A stretch of 64,000 nt of DNA from NCBI RefSeq assembly GCF_024346875.1, contig NZ_AP024871.1, positions 868,001 through 932,000 on the forward strand. The letters run 5' to 3'. Each line of letters starts with the position of its first letter. Positions within the stretch are counted from its first letter, which is position 1. Below the pieces are notes generated by a model. The model did no database searches. It was not told the DNA's origin and saw nothing but the letters and a program-made list of their open reading frames with translations. Both the position numbers and the translations under genes were made by a program. The DNA is from Vibrio gallicus (lineage in GTDB: Bacteria > Pseudomonadota > Gammaproteobacteria > Enterobacterales > Vibrionaceae). Below are positions 33,301-36,184 of the stretch, piece after piece.

Positions 33301-36054
33301 TATAGCGTGAATGGAACACTGCTTAGTGTTCGCTCTGAAGATCCCGCACTGGGCGGTGATGACACTGTCAACCTTGGTGATGGCGATAATATCGTGATTG
33401 GTGGGCAGGGACGAGATCAGATAACGACAGCTGCTGGTAATGATGTGGTTATTGGGGATAACGGGGATGTAGTATTGGTAGATGGCATTGTACGTAGCAT
33501 CGCCAGCCGTGATACAGATATCACTACCACTGGCGCAGACACTATCAGTGTAGGATCTGGTTCTGACCGAGTCATCGCGGGCTTAGATAGCCTAATTGAG
33601 GAGTTCAATGAAACCCCTGAAGGGGTTGAGTTTAGTAGCCGCTTTATTAGTGATAGCGTGATCTCTGAGTCCGGAGATACTCAGTTACTGGCGGATAATG
33701 GCATGCTTACCTATAACGCGCAGGGTCAATTGGTCGGTGCTCTATCTACGGAAATTGAGCAAGGCGGCGATGATCAAGTGCACTTGGGCGCTGGTGATAA
33801 TCTGGTCATCGGTGGTAAGGGCGATGATGTCATTACTACAGTTAGTGGCCAAGATGTGGTGATTGGTGACAACGGCCAGATAGAGCTAATAGGTGGTGTG
33901 GTGCGCGTGATGCGCAGCACTGACACCCAAGATGCAACCGCAGGCGAGGATACCATTCAACTAGGAAGCGGCTTTGACCGCGTTATTGCAGGTCTGGGTA
34001 GTGATAGTGTCACTTCTGATTCAGGCGATAGCCATGTGATTGCTGACAATGGCGTTCTTATCTATAACGAGCAAGGGATTCTAGTTGATGCGAGTAGCAG
34101 TGAACCACATCTAGGTGGTAATGATGATGTCATCCTTGGTCAAGGACAGCATGTGGTTATTGGTGGTAGTGGGTCTGATGAGATAACCACAGCTAATGGT
34201 AATGACATGATTTTGGGAGACAATGGCGAACTGAAATTCGATAACGCAGGTGTAGCTGTTGATATCAATTCAACCTCTATTGAGCTTGGCGGTGATGATG
34301 TTATTGATGCGGGCAATGGAGATAACCTCGTTGTTGGTGGTTATGGCGCAGATCACATTGTTGTTGGCAGCGGTTCAGATGTGGTAGTGGGTGATAATGG
34401 CCATATCACCTTGGTCGATGGCGTAATTCGCACCATTGAAACCACGGATACTGATGGCCGCAGCGCTGGTGATGACAATATTCAATTGGGTCGCGGAGAT
34501 GATGTACTGATCGCCGGTTTAGGCGCAGACACTGTGGACTCACTATCTGGTGATACGCAGCTTATTGCCGATAATGGCATGTTCATTTACAACGCAGCCG
34601 GTATTCTCACACTGGCGAAAACCACGGAACAGGATTTAGGTGGTAACGATAACATTACCCTAGGCGAGGGCGATAACCTTGTTATTGGTGGTAACGGTGC
34701 CGATGTGATTGCTACAGCCAATGGTGTAGATGGCATTATTGGTGACAATGGGCAGTTTGTGTTTGATGACCAAGGGGTATTGTTACAAGCCAAAACCACC
34801 GCCTTTGACCAAGGTGGAGCCGATACCATTAATGCTGGAAACGGTGTTAATTTGGTTCTTGGTGGCAATAGTGGAGACAACATATCTACCGGTGATGATA
34901 ACGATATCGTGGTTGGTGATAACGGTGAGGTTGACTATGTAGACGGTGTTCGCCGCCTTATTGTCAGCACGGATACCGAAAACCAAACCGGAGGCGATGA
35001 TGTTATTAATCTCGGAGCGGGACAAGACCATGCAATTGCCGGTGTTGGTAATGATACGGTGCGTAACAGTGCCGGAGAAACCATTATTATCGGTGATGAT
35101 GGACGAATAGAGAACGCAAGTGACGGTCGCTATAGCGTAGTCAGCACTGGTGATACTACCATAGGTGGCAATGATACACTTTATGGTGGTCAAGACCGAG
35201 ATATCATCTTTGGTGGTTATGGCGCCGATGTTATCGATGGCGGAGCAGGCAGTGACCTACTCGGTGGTGATGGCTCGCGTGTTAGCCGCTCGAATGGCAC
35301 GGTTGTATTTGAAGCAATTGACTTGTTTACTGGCGGTAATGACACCTTGATTGGTGGTGAAGGTCAAGACCGAATGCAGGGGCATTATGGTACCGACTTC
35401 TTCTTTGCTAACTTCAATGAAGATGTATTGCTCGGTGAGTATGGTCAATTTACCTTTAGCGAAGTCAATGGCGAGGAAGTACCTGAGTTGATTATTTCCC
35501 TTGCTAACGGTCAGCTAGACTTCATTCGTATTCTACAAACCAGTCTATTTAGCCGCTATGCAGAGCAAGTCTATTCCGATTCTGAATTTAGGCAGATAGC
35601 TCAACAGCAACAAGTGAGTGAGGCTGGATTTGTAGCTGAGTTTAGTGAAGAGGCAGAACTCGCCTTCATCAAACTAGGGGGTATATTCCATCGCACAGGT
35701 TCAGGCGGCGGAGGTAGTGTGCCAGCACAATCGATACCGGAAAGTGAGGATCAGCTGCCGGTTGAACAAGAGATCGAGGTTGAGGAGAGTGAAGCTCAGG
35801 TAGATGAGGCGCAAACCGAGGTGTCACTTGAATCGAGCAATATTGATGACAATGCCGTGCTAGTTACATTATCAATTGAGTCGCAACCACAAGCTAAATT
35901 AGATAGTGCAGTACCAGCGACCTCTGAGCTGCATATCTTAGAGCAGCATATTGATGTTGAGGCTGCAGTTGCAAGCATTGCTGGTGTCGGTGGTTGGATG
36001 GTTATGAAGGCGGAGAAATCAAGTTCGGTGACAAGGGTGAAACGAGACCGATAG
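12319..36054 (+). CDS. Giant LEPR-XLL repeat protein, predicted exported adhesin
   Basis: A 7,911-residue uninterrupted frame. In order: a basic N-terminal 50 residues; LEPRLLLSADP at 51-61; RTX-like glycine/aspartate nonapeptides (about 130-880, densest near 391-430); a beta-helix-like region (about 1050-2150); Ala/Gly-rich tandem units of about 255 residues (about 2390-3670); more beta-helix-type sequence (to about 5700); further RTX-like repeats (about 5900-6070); Calx-beta-like domains (about 6170-6510); a large C-terminal RTX block (about 6690-7690); a Pro/Glu-rich linker; and a hydrophobic segment plus basic tail. There is no Sec signal peptide. ATG 12319 has AGGAAGG eight bases upstream, unlike GTG 12289. 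The high Asp content and calcium-binding repeats suggest a calcium-folded surface or released adhesin. Flanking channel, adaptor and ATPase genes suggest it is their cargo. Function is inferred, not shown. Confidence 0.93.
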   Translation: MDRQLRAVKASNKSTMMPRLSSLMTEINHAIQSSRLGLTPAQHNTFAIEQLEPRLLLSADPLAALVASGNDVTLQVVEKEPNEQYIQLINNEDNGALLAERKLDSIGAASVITVTGTDQDDSFTVDQSFLDLGESNFIVQFDGGEGADTVATGSSVVTSNWQVNGENEGNLGDNGSVEFLNTEYIEATQSDDSIHVLAALNNSYNWQITGDGAGDLSILEDAVGGLLDTASSTTIGFSGFDELGGSGSDYLDYSSASSGVSVDLEQELVTGFASVTGMSTVIGSDYADTFIGDTNDNLFVVGFGDSVDGFGGFDSVLFQESSAGGIDIKLGIDSDNDAVDYIYQGGSWDGTTFTETVDQTVSIVDVALLAAEGGSGDNYFDFSASELDVHLFGGAGDDELIGGLGDDIFIAGAGDDSVDGNGGTDELIAARAADFVIDGDIIKVNDNESDTLSDIESIYIKALSNDDDVDGYTLDARLANDYDITLEGSELSDTIYASEFGDTLIGLGGADTITAGGGVDTVQEIFAGRASIAVSGINYSLDLSHGFNDVINITLPTITSGSGYTLSIDVNSETLVTDELAWDARARDISRAIEKALDLAYGQLIVTAESDGWSIEFGGLYSGQPMVGLISASNGATALISQAGTKVLDTLVGFDGADYIGLEGSVGADDVDLSAFAGNSTISTLQGSDIIRGAQGINIVDSGAGDDFIYVTGESDDIVDAGEGEDTLIADMSSNTGVAHSFELNNDQLITDLATISLLGIESAELIGADGDDDFNATDFHGLSESTDINLIDGWTDLSEFSLIFALDDDTTVVEVDTQTAQTLEDLIALINLADSRESGAMFASFEQGSAQLSISGISSFGVAGSDASLLNVLGLDGSSVTNSVVTGVSLGLVASAQLTTQRGNGGSDTFVGSMGIDFFTVDDDDTSVKGLTGYDTVSGATTSTHTQLDVTDSSLAWKGDTQTDKSVSIEDIEHAMLSATTGATILDASTATIDVSLDAAQTNSELKGGLGTNEFRIDLDSRTVTDIVNVTVADLAASNDIVFYGGSGVFDVSDFDFANISGDNFALVSESEGNLTIDSNVSIVGQSIKFEAGGTITVKANVVTNDLSDSAGDIGFYARHIVIEDGVNISAKGLSIGQNGDIDIFASDSRNKIKGLGFYNYDDVGASISIGAVSIEGRDIAIVAFAETNPDSPVNYGGDSLESDELSIKDFKAELENFALFFGYSRSKVDTTITIDENATITGDNVTIESRSIARVTSEPLGILFSVAIGSIRSDANIEMNGTIVAQGDVVISSKVENYLKVAAEPYYGFKGFAASVAVGILESDSTTLVSETANIIGQGNLDVSAYTSDFTYVGSLSDAGDKGKLAASVAVHIEHGDTNATLAGDIIIAGNVDVNAEHNQGRVDGVWGTEVEAIVDRVPSIVDNFKDKYKQKAADKLSKVGLPNWITKRVAPSDRLKPTKFTLGIAFGYADDTNNANALIGLADKSSDIQVGGSLEQTASVDSRQLTSVASTSSSVSQMSQLAGSTGTKSEFKQVPFGGAVSVMIADMDNNANAILQGNTKLDVLDKFTLDSQTQNLTGLISPDTTFKYVKPDFIQPDQIDTDYSIEPDDLVGFHYKDYQWQQDSESKQPDIGYLGAVYKYIGSDPVTLRLSQADFSDPTQWQLLGDKVTSLPSQLLGGDSDLYLIDNTVKAEAAGAKVSIGLNFGYLNVEQNANAKVLGSVQLNQRTALENTYDEGVDKGYYDIVEGFLGTLLVSDRDVAVTSNTINQQVDYVGLLTATNSNIPILKTIYEKSGQSESLNGAGVSVYINSVTVNSTAIIEDGAQVYADNLKLDADSNVFAINLGYSAGYGKGTLGISGLFINNIIDSNAHAQVESGVDLMVGTRISNPDGAERLSVTADNRVDIITFAGGGASGGAIGVGASSIVNIIDKVTKAEIGSRDAITRSGNVDVNGDVKVAASSDGFVIGSAISAAWATGKVAPSGGDTPKTNNSSYGISVSGAFIFNIVDHTTSAAIYNLNSLNADALTLNATDNAGVFAFPIAYSSSEAQKFALAAAGIGLRNDVDVDIDAGISGINLLTLDSLDIDANNNTTVVTASVSAALSGVADTPPSSNSSSIAITGNVSINNVTNDIDAFLTDITSASINGKNSNGFALDIEAKDGSEIYAVALGVAYAGSGTVAVTYAENNIDSDIDALISNVDMDVATGAVRHQANSEADILSVAIGAGVSKETSPNFDTKVGLSVAAAVSYNKVRMNTRSRVEDSLITLPGEDLATSRMDVKAHNETDIIGVVVAPSIGLQSGGKTTITLSGSGASVQNEVYGDTIAQVDGSSIDQFASGGVKSTADNGLYVRADADGDISATVISASIAWAGATTGTGVSGGIGVALAENYIGDDNGKANAISAIISDSSVDLSGAVDTFAQSKQEITSVVVAASVALANSNDGVAGALSGVGATTDNSVMIDTTSGITAIEANHIIKADSISVEAKDTSNITSAVVGASIAGTFSASSGAVSLSIGVALASNDIDNDTIALIDNVDLGASDDRTGDVSVISTTNATITATSVATSFALGWGSGTITASGAGANAVNSITGTTKASLANSQVYSSGNVTVSASNTAKIKAEIAAVSIAGAGGTNGGLGVSIGGAETENSIGNSGDRLGVIANVIDSDIDTTANISITSTADLDIDAGVGAGSMAIAAGGSGAGIAASGSGVGALNQIYADVDAYVDNSSAGGQTLKAASLTLNASNVSDIDADAAAATIAAGFGSGGAVAITVGVALARNEVDNNTRAFVAGADVVLGTGAIDIDATTDNTIDSLSIAASLGVAFGAGGGIAVSGAGANSMNSINGDTLAYLDGADIQSAGAVSIDAENISDITATVASVSVSGGGGSGGGVGVSIGASVSENEIGTSDNALKVSSYIQDSSLDASGALAVTANAQMTIFAGVGAGGMAVAGGAGGGLAAAGSGVVTTNDVYAMVDSYIDNSNASSATIDALSIAVDATSQSTITAQLGSASLGIAGGAGGGGTLTIGISIAENLVDVDTSAYIKGGSSVDSTGAIRVAASATNDIDATSVAATASFAAGAGGGVAISGAGAQAVNSVFGQTTSFIESAQINSASKIDITASDTSDIDATVVAVAVSGAGGAGGGIGVAIGAALASNNIGSSSSRQGVRAYVKNSGITTTGAVNVDADGDMTIFSGVGAGSMAASGGAGGGLSGAGAGVSTENDIYADVESYIDNSSASSKVINSASLTLDADNTTKITADAGAASLAAAFGAGGGVSLAVGVALAKNTVDANTSSYIVGVGELNSGDISLSANTNNTISATSVAASVAVAGGIGGGVALSGAGAETKNAVFGETTAYISDSTIGASNDKVGQVHVTADNTSSITSTVAAVSVAGAGGAGGGFGASLGAAIAVNEIGSDSDRLIVNSYIDNSSVHASGELLLDANQNMTVNAGVGAGSMAVVGGAGGVSVSGAAVRVENYIVSDIDSYIKDSAMVAASEISVTSSSTSDVDATAAVATVAGTFAAGAAISIGATRVINEVDIDLNSDIDNSTLVSSGDFTLTASSTDDIYTMGIATSVALGLGFSGAGVFVETNITGDISVTMSDSDITAAGEGTVKALANAKQESEAYGISAGFIAAGVVFADSETDVDTLLTVSATDYRGGDLTMVANATEDNYVFAVAGSGGALAGAGVGADTKSTSNTKVTLDDESSITLGATSGDGVLDIKAEHIAKFDAKVVVASGGLLSGSGAEIDHDVTADVAVIVGDGISDSDNLVISASDINIDAINRAQKNQNGRIDVVAIGLASAAGADSRTVLDMATNIDVGNDASLTAWGLGESDGIALNALNDIDITDKVVLNATGALAGTGATVKITDDELLANVRIGENAVLLSEGELQISARGQGTAVGNVEADSSGAISVSVTNATVNITPVNTVLIDLGADITAYGDVNISTGTDTDFNRDDYKVHALIDSFSDSVIPIDDAGAFATLSQTNNITIASGAHVKTARQMNLHAERFGFADMDAQTKTINWATAIGGTADLGGNVTIGTTGTVNNAGTLETGIRRNQAIEFISLNDNGSVNQVIQSEGISFSTSIEALDSSLFDDLEYAEEQLSIFNDGKSSDSDIEAFYKSEINRLRTVMVEKGLMDVDSDGEYYAISLNVPVITINDIHAEAGRIDIRSGEYEDTGSVLSPGDASVTILNHTLASLVVNDITIPQQNGGVFLNGERQDTGDDNDPIISITNDVDLDLALIELNNRVDVSDNNSVLSWPSITLNGDIANRSGKLELKSLSGAGSSTLGKGDINIYADIDVKDQVVMTGGSTVISLPPGSTYSVDGSEYAKWNAVIDDDGLKQASATAISDLVNRSITGPSIYADNISITAEYININGKIQSGKESFTLNIDKSLENTITELRNSGVTGYVRLDVGSEDFSVFYDATNDQLVVGDMRVSGGYIELEGHILNTNSNSEIELLGGYAKIDVVNNTDLDITIMGLDASQRGKGTLIIRDKAKGTSDNPIETIYTKDENGVTVSTNGVAVGGSDDMTYNPKQGWRYSWTMGQETFERRYTTEGTSSWLGIDAFAKDPKDVSFDGEPEVVGSPTLRGEGAYFEFDEGGETYKFSELDEAIVLENETSLVRKWTESTWWGKKTYYAKFVEESKVRYESTHSIRADYGVAITFTGLEAGAIDITSNRGGDVIVQGAISNTYGTTTIMTNAEIVTKSTGIVGGENINLTAQSIGGVAQTNADGSIDAANNALRTNLTNLGGGAITARTYGGLINLVETDGLLVVNNITSASNYQSARDTGGKVYLSAVGGVEGKSGSTGVVRGGTIYINSEAQVGSASHALVIDSGERNRDSVTVLANNDIYLSEIDGHLLVKEITSNAGDITITVANGSLIDANNSTARDERSYEELSTGLWENLGLIGGSDASQQKIDNIINAYISSREMEYSTYWNIRNGQFDGDYTQGVEVNLSVDEEAYYREVYAVIGAENGLADSELDSFIDDAIQTLVNKRTAEYHALHNSYGTQAYDADYSYQITETKRTELTASVHVWTEDELTNLISGSLLKPITNTQATVEEANLSSAGNITVVTQDDVGSAVGSVEIDLDGDYSADERVQLAAAERNDVYFLFAERTQNVLVDVVEADSGDALVRATGSWLADGFVAGMQIRIAGDSANANDEGSFYEIASVSATTLTLTSNALSVEVAVTLDVAAISTAPQLTTLINSNGETWQSIGLVQGSYISLGSETYQVSRIASQVIDLSEVDPSLASSVTAISSSDYRTASVNKIVIDQREDIDVLVAGIINATASGNVYLGSEQSMTIGSVSGDNVRIKSKQSLLDGVGSSASVVAGSTLILEAGSGAIGSSINRFNIDLDADATLTARAEQDIYITEINSNLNIATIYSSGGKVDLIALNGSIVDSFDHDYENIRAQDVVLSAQAGGIGELGNLLDINLTGGLLTAYADADIGINETDGNLDVDHVESAQGDVALAAHLAIVDAVTDDVSEIADIVGASISLTSRLDTIGQAGNDLEIDSGSAEGENLTISSANNTHITETRGDLYLDTIQTGAAAIAFIAAPAGRILNDNANGNNIISGKTYLFASLDIGSADNALATEVGNIQGQSTTGSTYIENTGALNVGGVVTGISSGFKAGGEINMITRSPLTVDQSVNAVGDINLISTDNSGFDDITIASGVSLVTSSSININSGDGFTLQTGAVLDAALDINIQIDAGETGDQDATGGVADIQGSMMAGQDINLTGGDDQDNVVIQGALVAENIVLNMGSGKDTVLVDTQTLQGDTYINTGAGDDEITINQLNTRADRLVLDGEGGSDSYIINRSGGDKDYVIDIEDSGAPNNGADSVTFNGLVTADHFLIRANFVAALNQDGSDGYTAAIERINYDSNVNARFIVNGLDGEDSFYSDDTSTIFTLDGGADNDTFQVGQLFGSDRLASLGTVAVGDEIETNETTLGFLSNGNSLPMVIYGGDGEDSIKVYSNKAVTKLYGEAGDDSFVVRAFLLKDSGLTNNSVDVELFGGEGADTIEYSINAALKIDGGAGNDKVVVLGTEGDDNFMITEDGIFGAGLNISYLGIEFAEVDGLEGDDTFYVLSTNAEVETTIIGGLGADVFNVASDVTKPIVSYSVEGRSSFINHSVFSDDEAYNGIFVDGVSLNVASQENGAIAIDNQSVTVGEDGMEDMYNLSLSVAEPNVATIAYVTVSAARASTSDKDNSNGQAASILVSTDGINFYESLVVTYEAGVNWQDTTSIYVKAIDDSAMEGSRDYVISHSVSSDNPDFDNLDIANVEVTVFDNDQSDLIVVPQGGEQITEGGSGAVFDVRLSTQPQVGEVVTVSLSEVFGAGVSAQLGFSDTELTFDRDNWNIVKSFSVTALDDNAVENLYQGSVNLSVSSNVVQSEYNQVDDTQQVLFVSDNDSGAVIVTQTDGSTLVSQTQGDDYSLVLSRAPSSTVTVNLLNDGQTLFSSADPRFNAASNTVTFDASNWDQAISITLAVNPDYQQQSGQPVQNPPLQPHTLTGIQGKLIVEGGVPQGKARALSIAVTLPSESDSELPVKNIEVKEVLQTDLLNIFNDGSLENDSGVLSDISLTGLGMGAGIEYSDIEVVELLLGQGNDNLVIEDTAADVITVVHGGGGSDTLSVTGSNADGVLILFGDTGQNGFAYNATSDQKTDKAREFNNPGNDILDASGAGGSVTLYGGQGNDTLTGSEHGDHIAGGSGSDYIFGLDGADHIYGDAGFNVDVSTRLDLSTQILSVVNLSDAGDNPETADLLAVANDTIDAGLGDDIVIADQGSINQLSGVNRILSTSLADVTEVTNLGFVSGGNDIVIGNQGDDILIGGQGSDDIYGANMSANSPVSGVDNDLIIGDMGQVTLDAGVIRLIATTDTNQGGDDEIYAGQDNDIILGGAGNDYIESGAGNDWVLGDFGEVELGDEHIVLRTQLGDEHAFGNDEIHLGAGLDTALGGLGSDTITSDAGDSHIIADNGILTYSVNGTLLSVRSEDPALGGDDTVNLGDGDNIVIGGQGRDQITTAAGNDVVIGDNGDVVLVDGIVRSIASRDTDITTTGADTISVGSGSDRVIAGLDSLIEEFNETPEGVEFSSRFISDSVISESGDTQLLADNGMLTYNAQGQLVGALSTEIEQGGDDQVHLGAGDNLVIGGKGDDVITTVSGQDVVIGDNGQIELIGGVVRVMRSTDTQDATAGEDTIQLGSGFDRVIAGLGSDSVTSDSGDSHVIADNGVLIYNEQGILVDASSSEPHLGGNDDVILGQGQHVVIGGSGSDEITTANGNDMILGDNGELKFDNAGVAVDINSTSIELGGDDVIDAGNGDNLVVGGYGADHIVVGSGSDVVVGDNGHITLVDGVIRTIETTDTDGRSAGDDNIQLGRGDDVLIAGLGADTVDSLSGDTQLIADNGMFIYNAAGILTLAKTTEQDLGGNDNITLGEGDNLVIGGNGADVIATANGVDGIIGDNGQFVFDDQGVLLQAKTTAFDQGGADTINAGNGVNLVLGGNSGDNISTGDDNDIVVGDNGEVDYVDGVRRLIVSTDTENQTGGDDVINLGAGQDHAIAGVGNDTVRNSAGETIIIGDDGRIENASDGRYSVVSTGDTTIGGNDTLYGGQDRDIIFGGYGADVIDGGAGSDLLGGDGSRVSRSNGTVVFEAIDLFTGGNDTLIGGEGQDRMQGHYGTDFFFANFNEDVLLGEYGQFTFSEVNGEEVPELIISLANGQLDFIRILQTSLFSRYAEQVYSDSEFRQIAQQQQVSEAGFVAEFSEEAELAFIKLGGIFHRTGSGGGGSVPAQSIPESEDQLPVEQEIEVEESEAQVDEAQTEVSLESSNIDDNAVLVTLSIESQPQAKLDSAVPATSELHILEQHIDVEAAVASIAGVGGWMVMKAEKSSSVTRVKRDR
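12469..12501 (+). other. LEPR-XLL motif of the giant protein
   Basis: Residues 51-61 read LEPRLLLSADP, preceded by IEQ. NCBI recognises a short LEPR-XLL domain near the N-terminus of very large repeat proteins; I recall the name, and no search was run. It follows a basic, Ser/Thr-containing N-terminus without a cleavable hydrophobic signal, so it may be the targeting signal read by the cluster's own export machinery. Confidence 0.85.
13489..13620 (+). repeat. N-terminal RTX-type nonapeptide cluster
   Basis: Consecutive GG-x-G-x-D units (FGGAGDDELIGGLGDDIFIA, then GAGDDSVDGNGGTDEL) encode a short calcium-binding parallel beta-roll near residues 391-434. Looser copies recur up to about 14515, for example IVDSGAGDDFIYV. 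Confidence 0.8.
19489..23330 (+). repeat. Tandem ~255-residue Ala/Gly-rich repeats in the giant gene
   Basis: A landmark Asn-x-Ile-Gly (once NYIG) recurs at bases 19489, 20263, 21028, 21790 and 22561. The spacings are 774, 765, 762 and 771 bases (258, 255, 254, 257 residues), all in frame. Each unit contains the landmark, a YIxNSS-like segment, a GVGAGSMA-GGAGGG core, an N-x-VD-x-NT segment, and a second GAGGGVAxSGAGA core. The copies are diverged at protein and DNA level, so the array is old. The alternating Gly-rich cores and DI/ID-x-A-x strands look like stacked beta-helix rungs. Confidence 0.85.
30040..30520 (+). repeat. Middle RTX-like repeats
   Basis: Units such as VNGLDGEDSFY, LDGGADNDTFQV, YGGDGEDSIKV, LYGEAGDDSFVV, LFGGEGADTIEY and IDGGAGNDKVVV recur every 35-60 residues. 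They are spaced RTX-like calcium motifs rather than a continuous nonapeptide roll. Confidence 0.7.
30830..31850 (+). other. Calx-beta-like domains in the giant protein
   Basis: Three successive segments of about 110 residues end in acidic turns (VTVFDNDQSD, LFVSDNDSGA and a third without the turn). They contain phrases such as VTVGEDG, ITEGGSGAVFDVRL and VKAIDDSAMEGSRDYV. This pattern is characteristic of Calx-beta domains, which are common in large bacterial adhesins and often bind calcium. Confidence 0.65.
32394..35400 (+). repeat. C-terminal RTX block
   Basis: About 1,000 residues of repeats of the form GGDD-x-I-x-LG-x-GDN-x-VIGG-x-G-x-D-x-ITT, then VIGDNG, a VDGVVR strand and ADNG-x-L-x-YN. 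The ADNG landmark occurs near 33280, 33691, 34042 and 34567, so the compound unit is about 115-175 residues. These are calcium-binding beta-roll motifs, typical of the C-terminal part of exported RTX proteins. Confidence 0.85.
35956..36051 (+). other. C-terminal hydrophobic segment and basic tail of the giant protein
   Basis: After a Pro/Glu-rich acidic linker the protein ends with about 17 mainly hydrophobic residues (VEAAVASIAGVGGWMVM). A 15-residue tail with two Lys, then Arg, Lys, Arg and Arg follows and ends KRDR. A hydrophobic patch plus basic tail is the layout of C-terminal sorting or anchoring signals, and differs from the usual acidic/amphipathic type I secretion signal. It could retain the protein in the inner membrane until processed. 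Confidence 0.5.
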
Positions 36055-36101
36055 TAAACCTAGACACAGTTACTATCCAATACTAAGTTTATCAATAGGT
36101 T

Positions 36102-36158
36102 GTGCGCCATAGGCGCACCTGCTTATGACCCTATAGCAATGATCACAGGAAAGTGATC
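36102..36158 (+). other. Two hairpins between the giant gene and the GAF-HlyD gene
   Basis: GTGCGCC-ATA-GGCGCAC (36102-36118) is a perfect 7-bp stem without a T run. GATCAC-AGGAAA-GTGATC (36141-36158) is a perfect 6-bp stem whose loop holds an AGGA sequence. They fill the 130-base gap after the giant gene. They may protect or process the mRNA ends, so that cargo and machinery are made in different amounts. Confidence 0.5.
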
Positions 36159-36184
36159 AGCTTGTGTGCACAAGGATGAAGGAT

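Noticed and set aside
12411..35978. Dozens of 60-148-codon open frames inside the giant gene, on both strands
   Set aside because: They are shadows of one long, compositionally biased coding frame. None has a convincing ribosome-binding site with a recognisable protein, and the repeated Gly/Asp codons keep other frames open.
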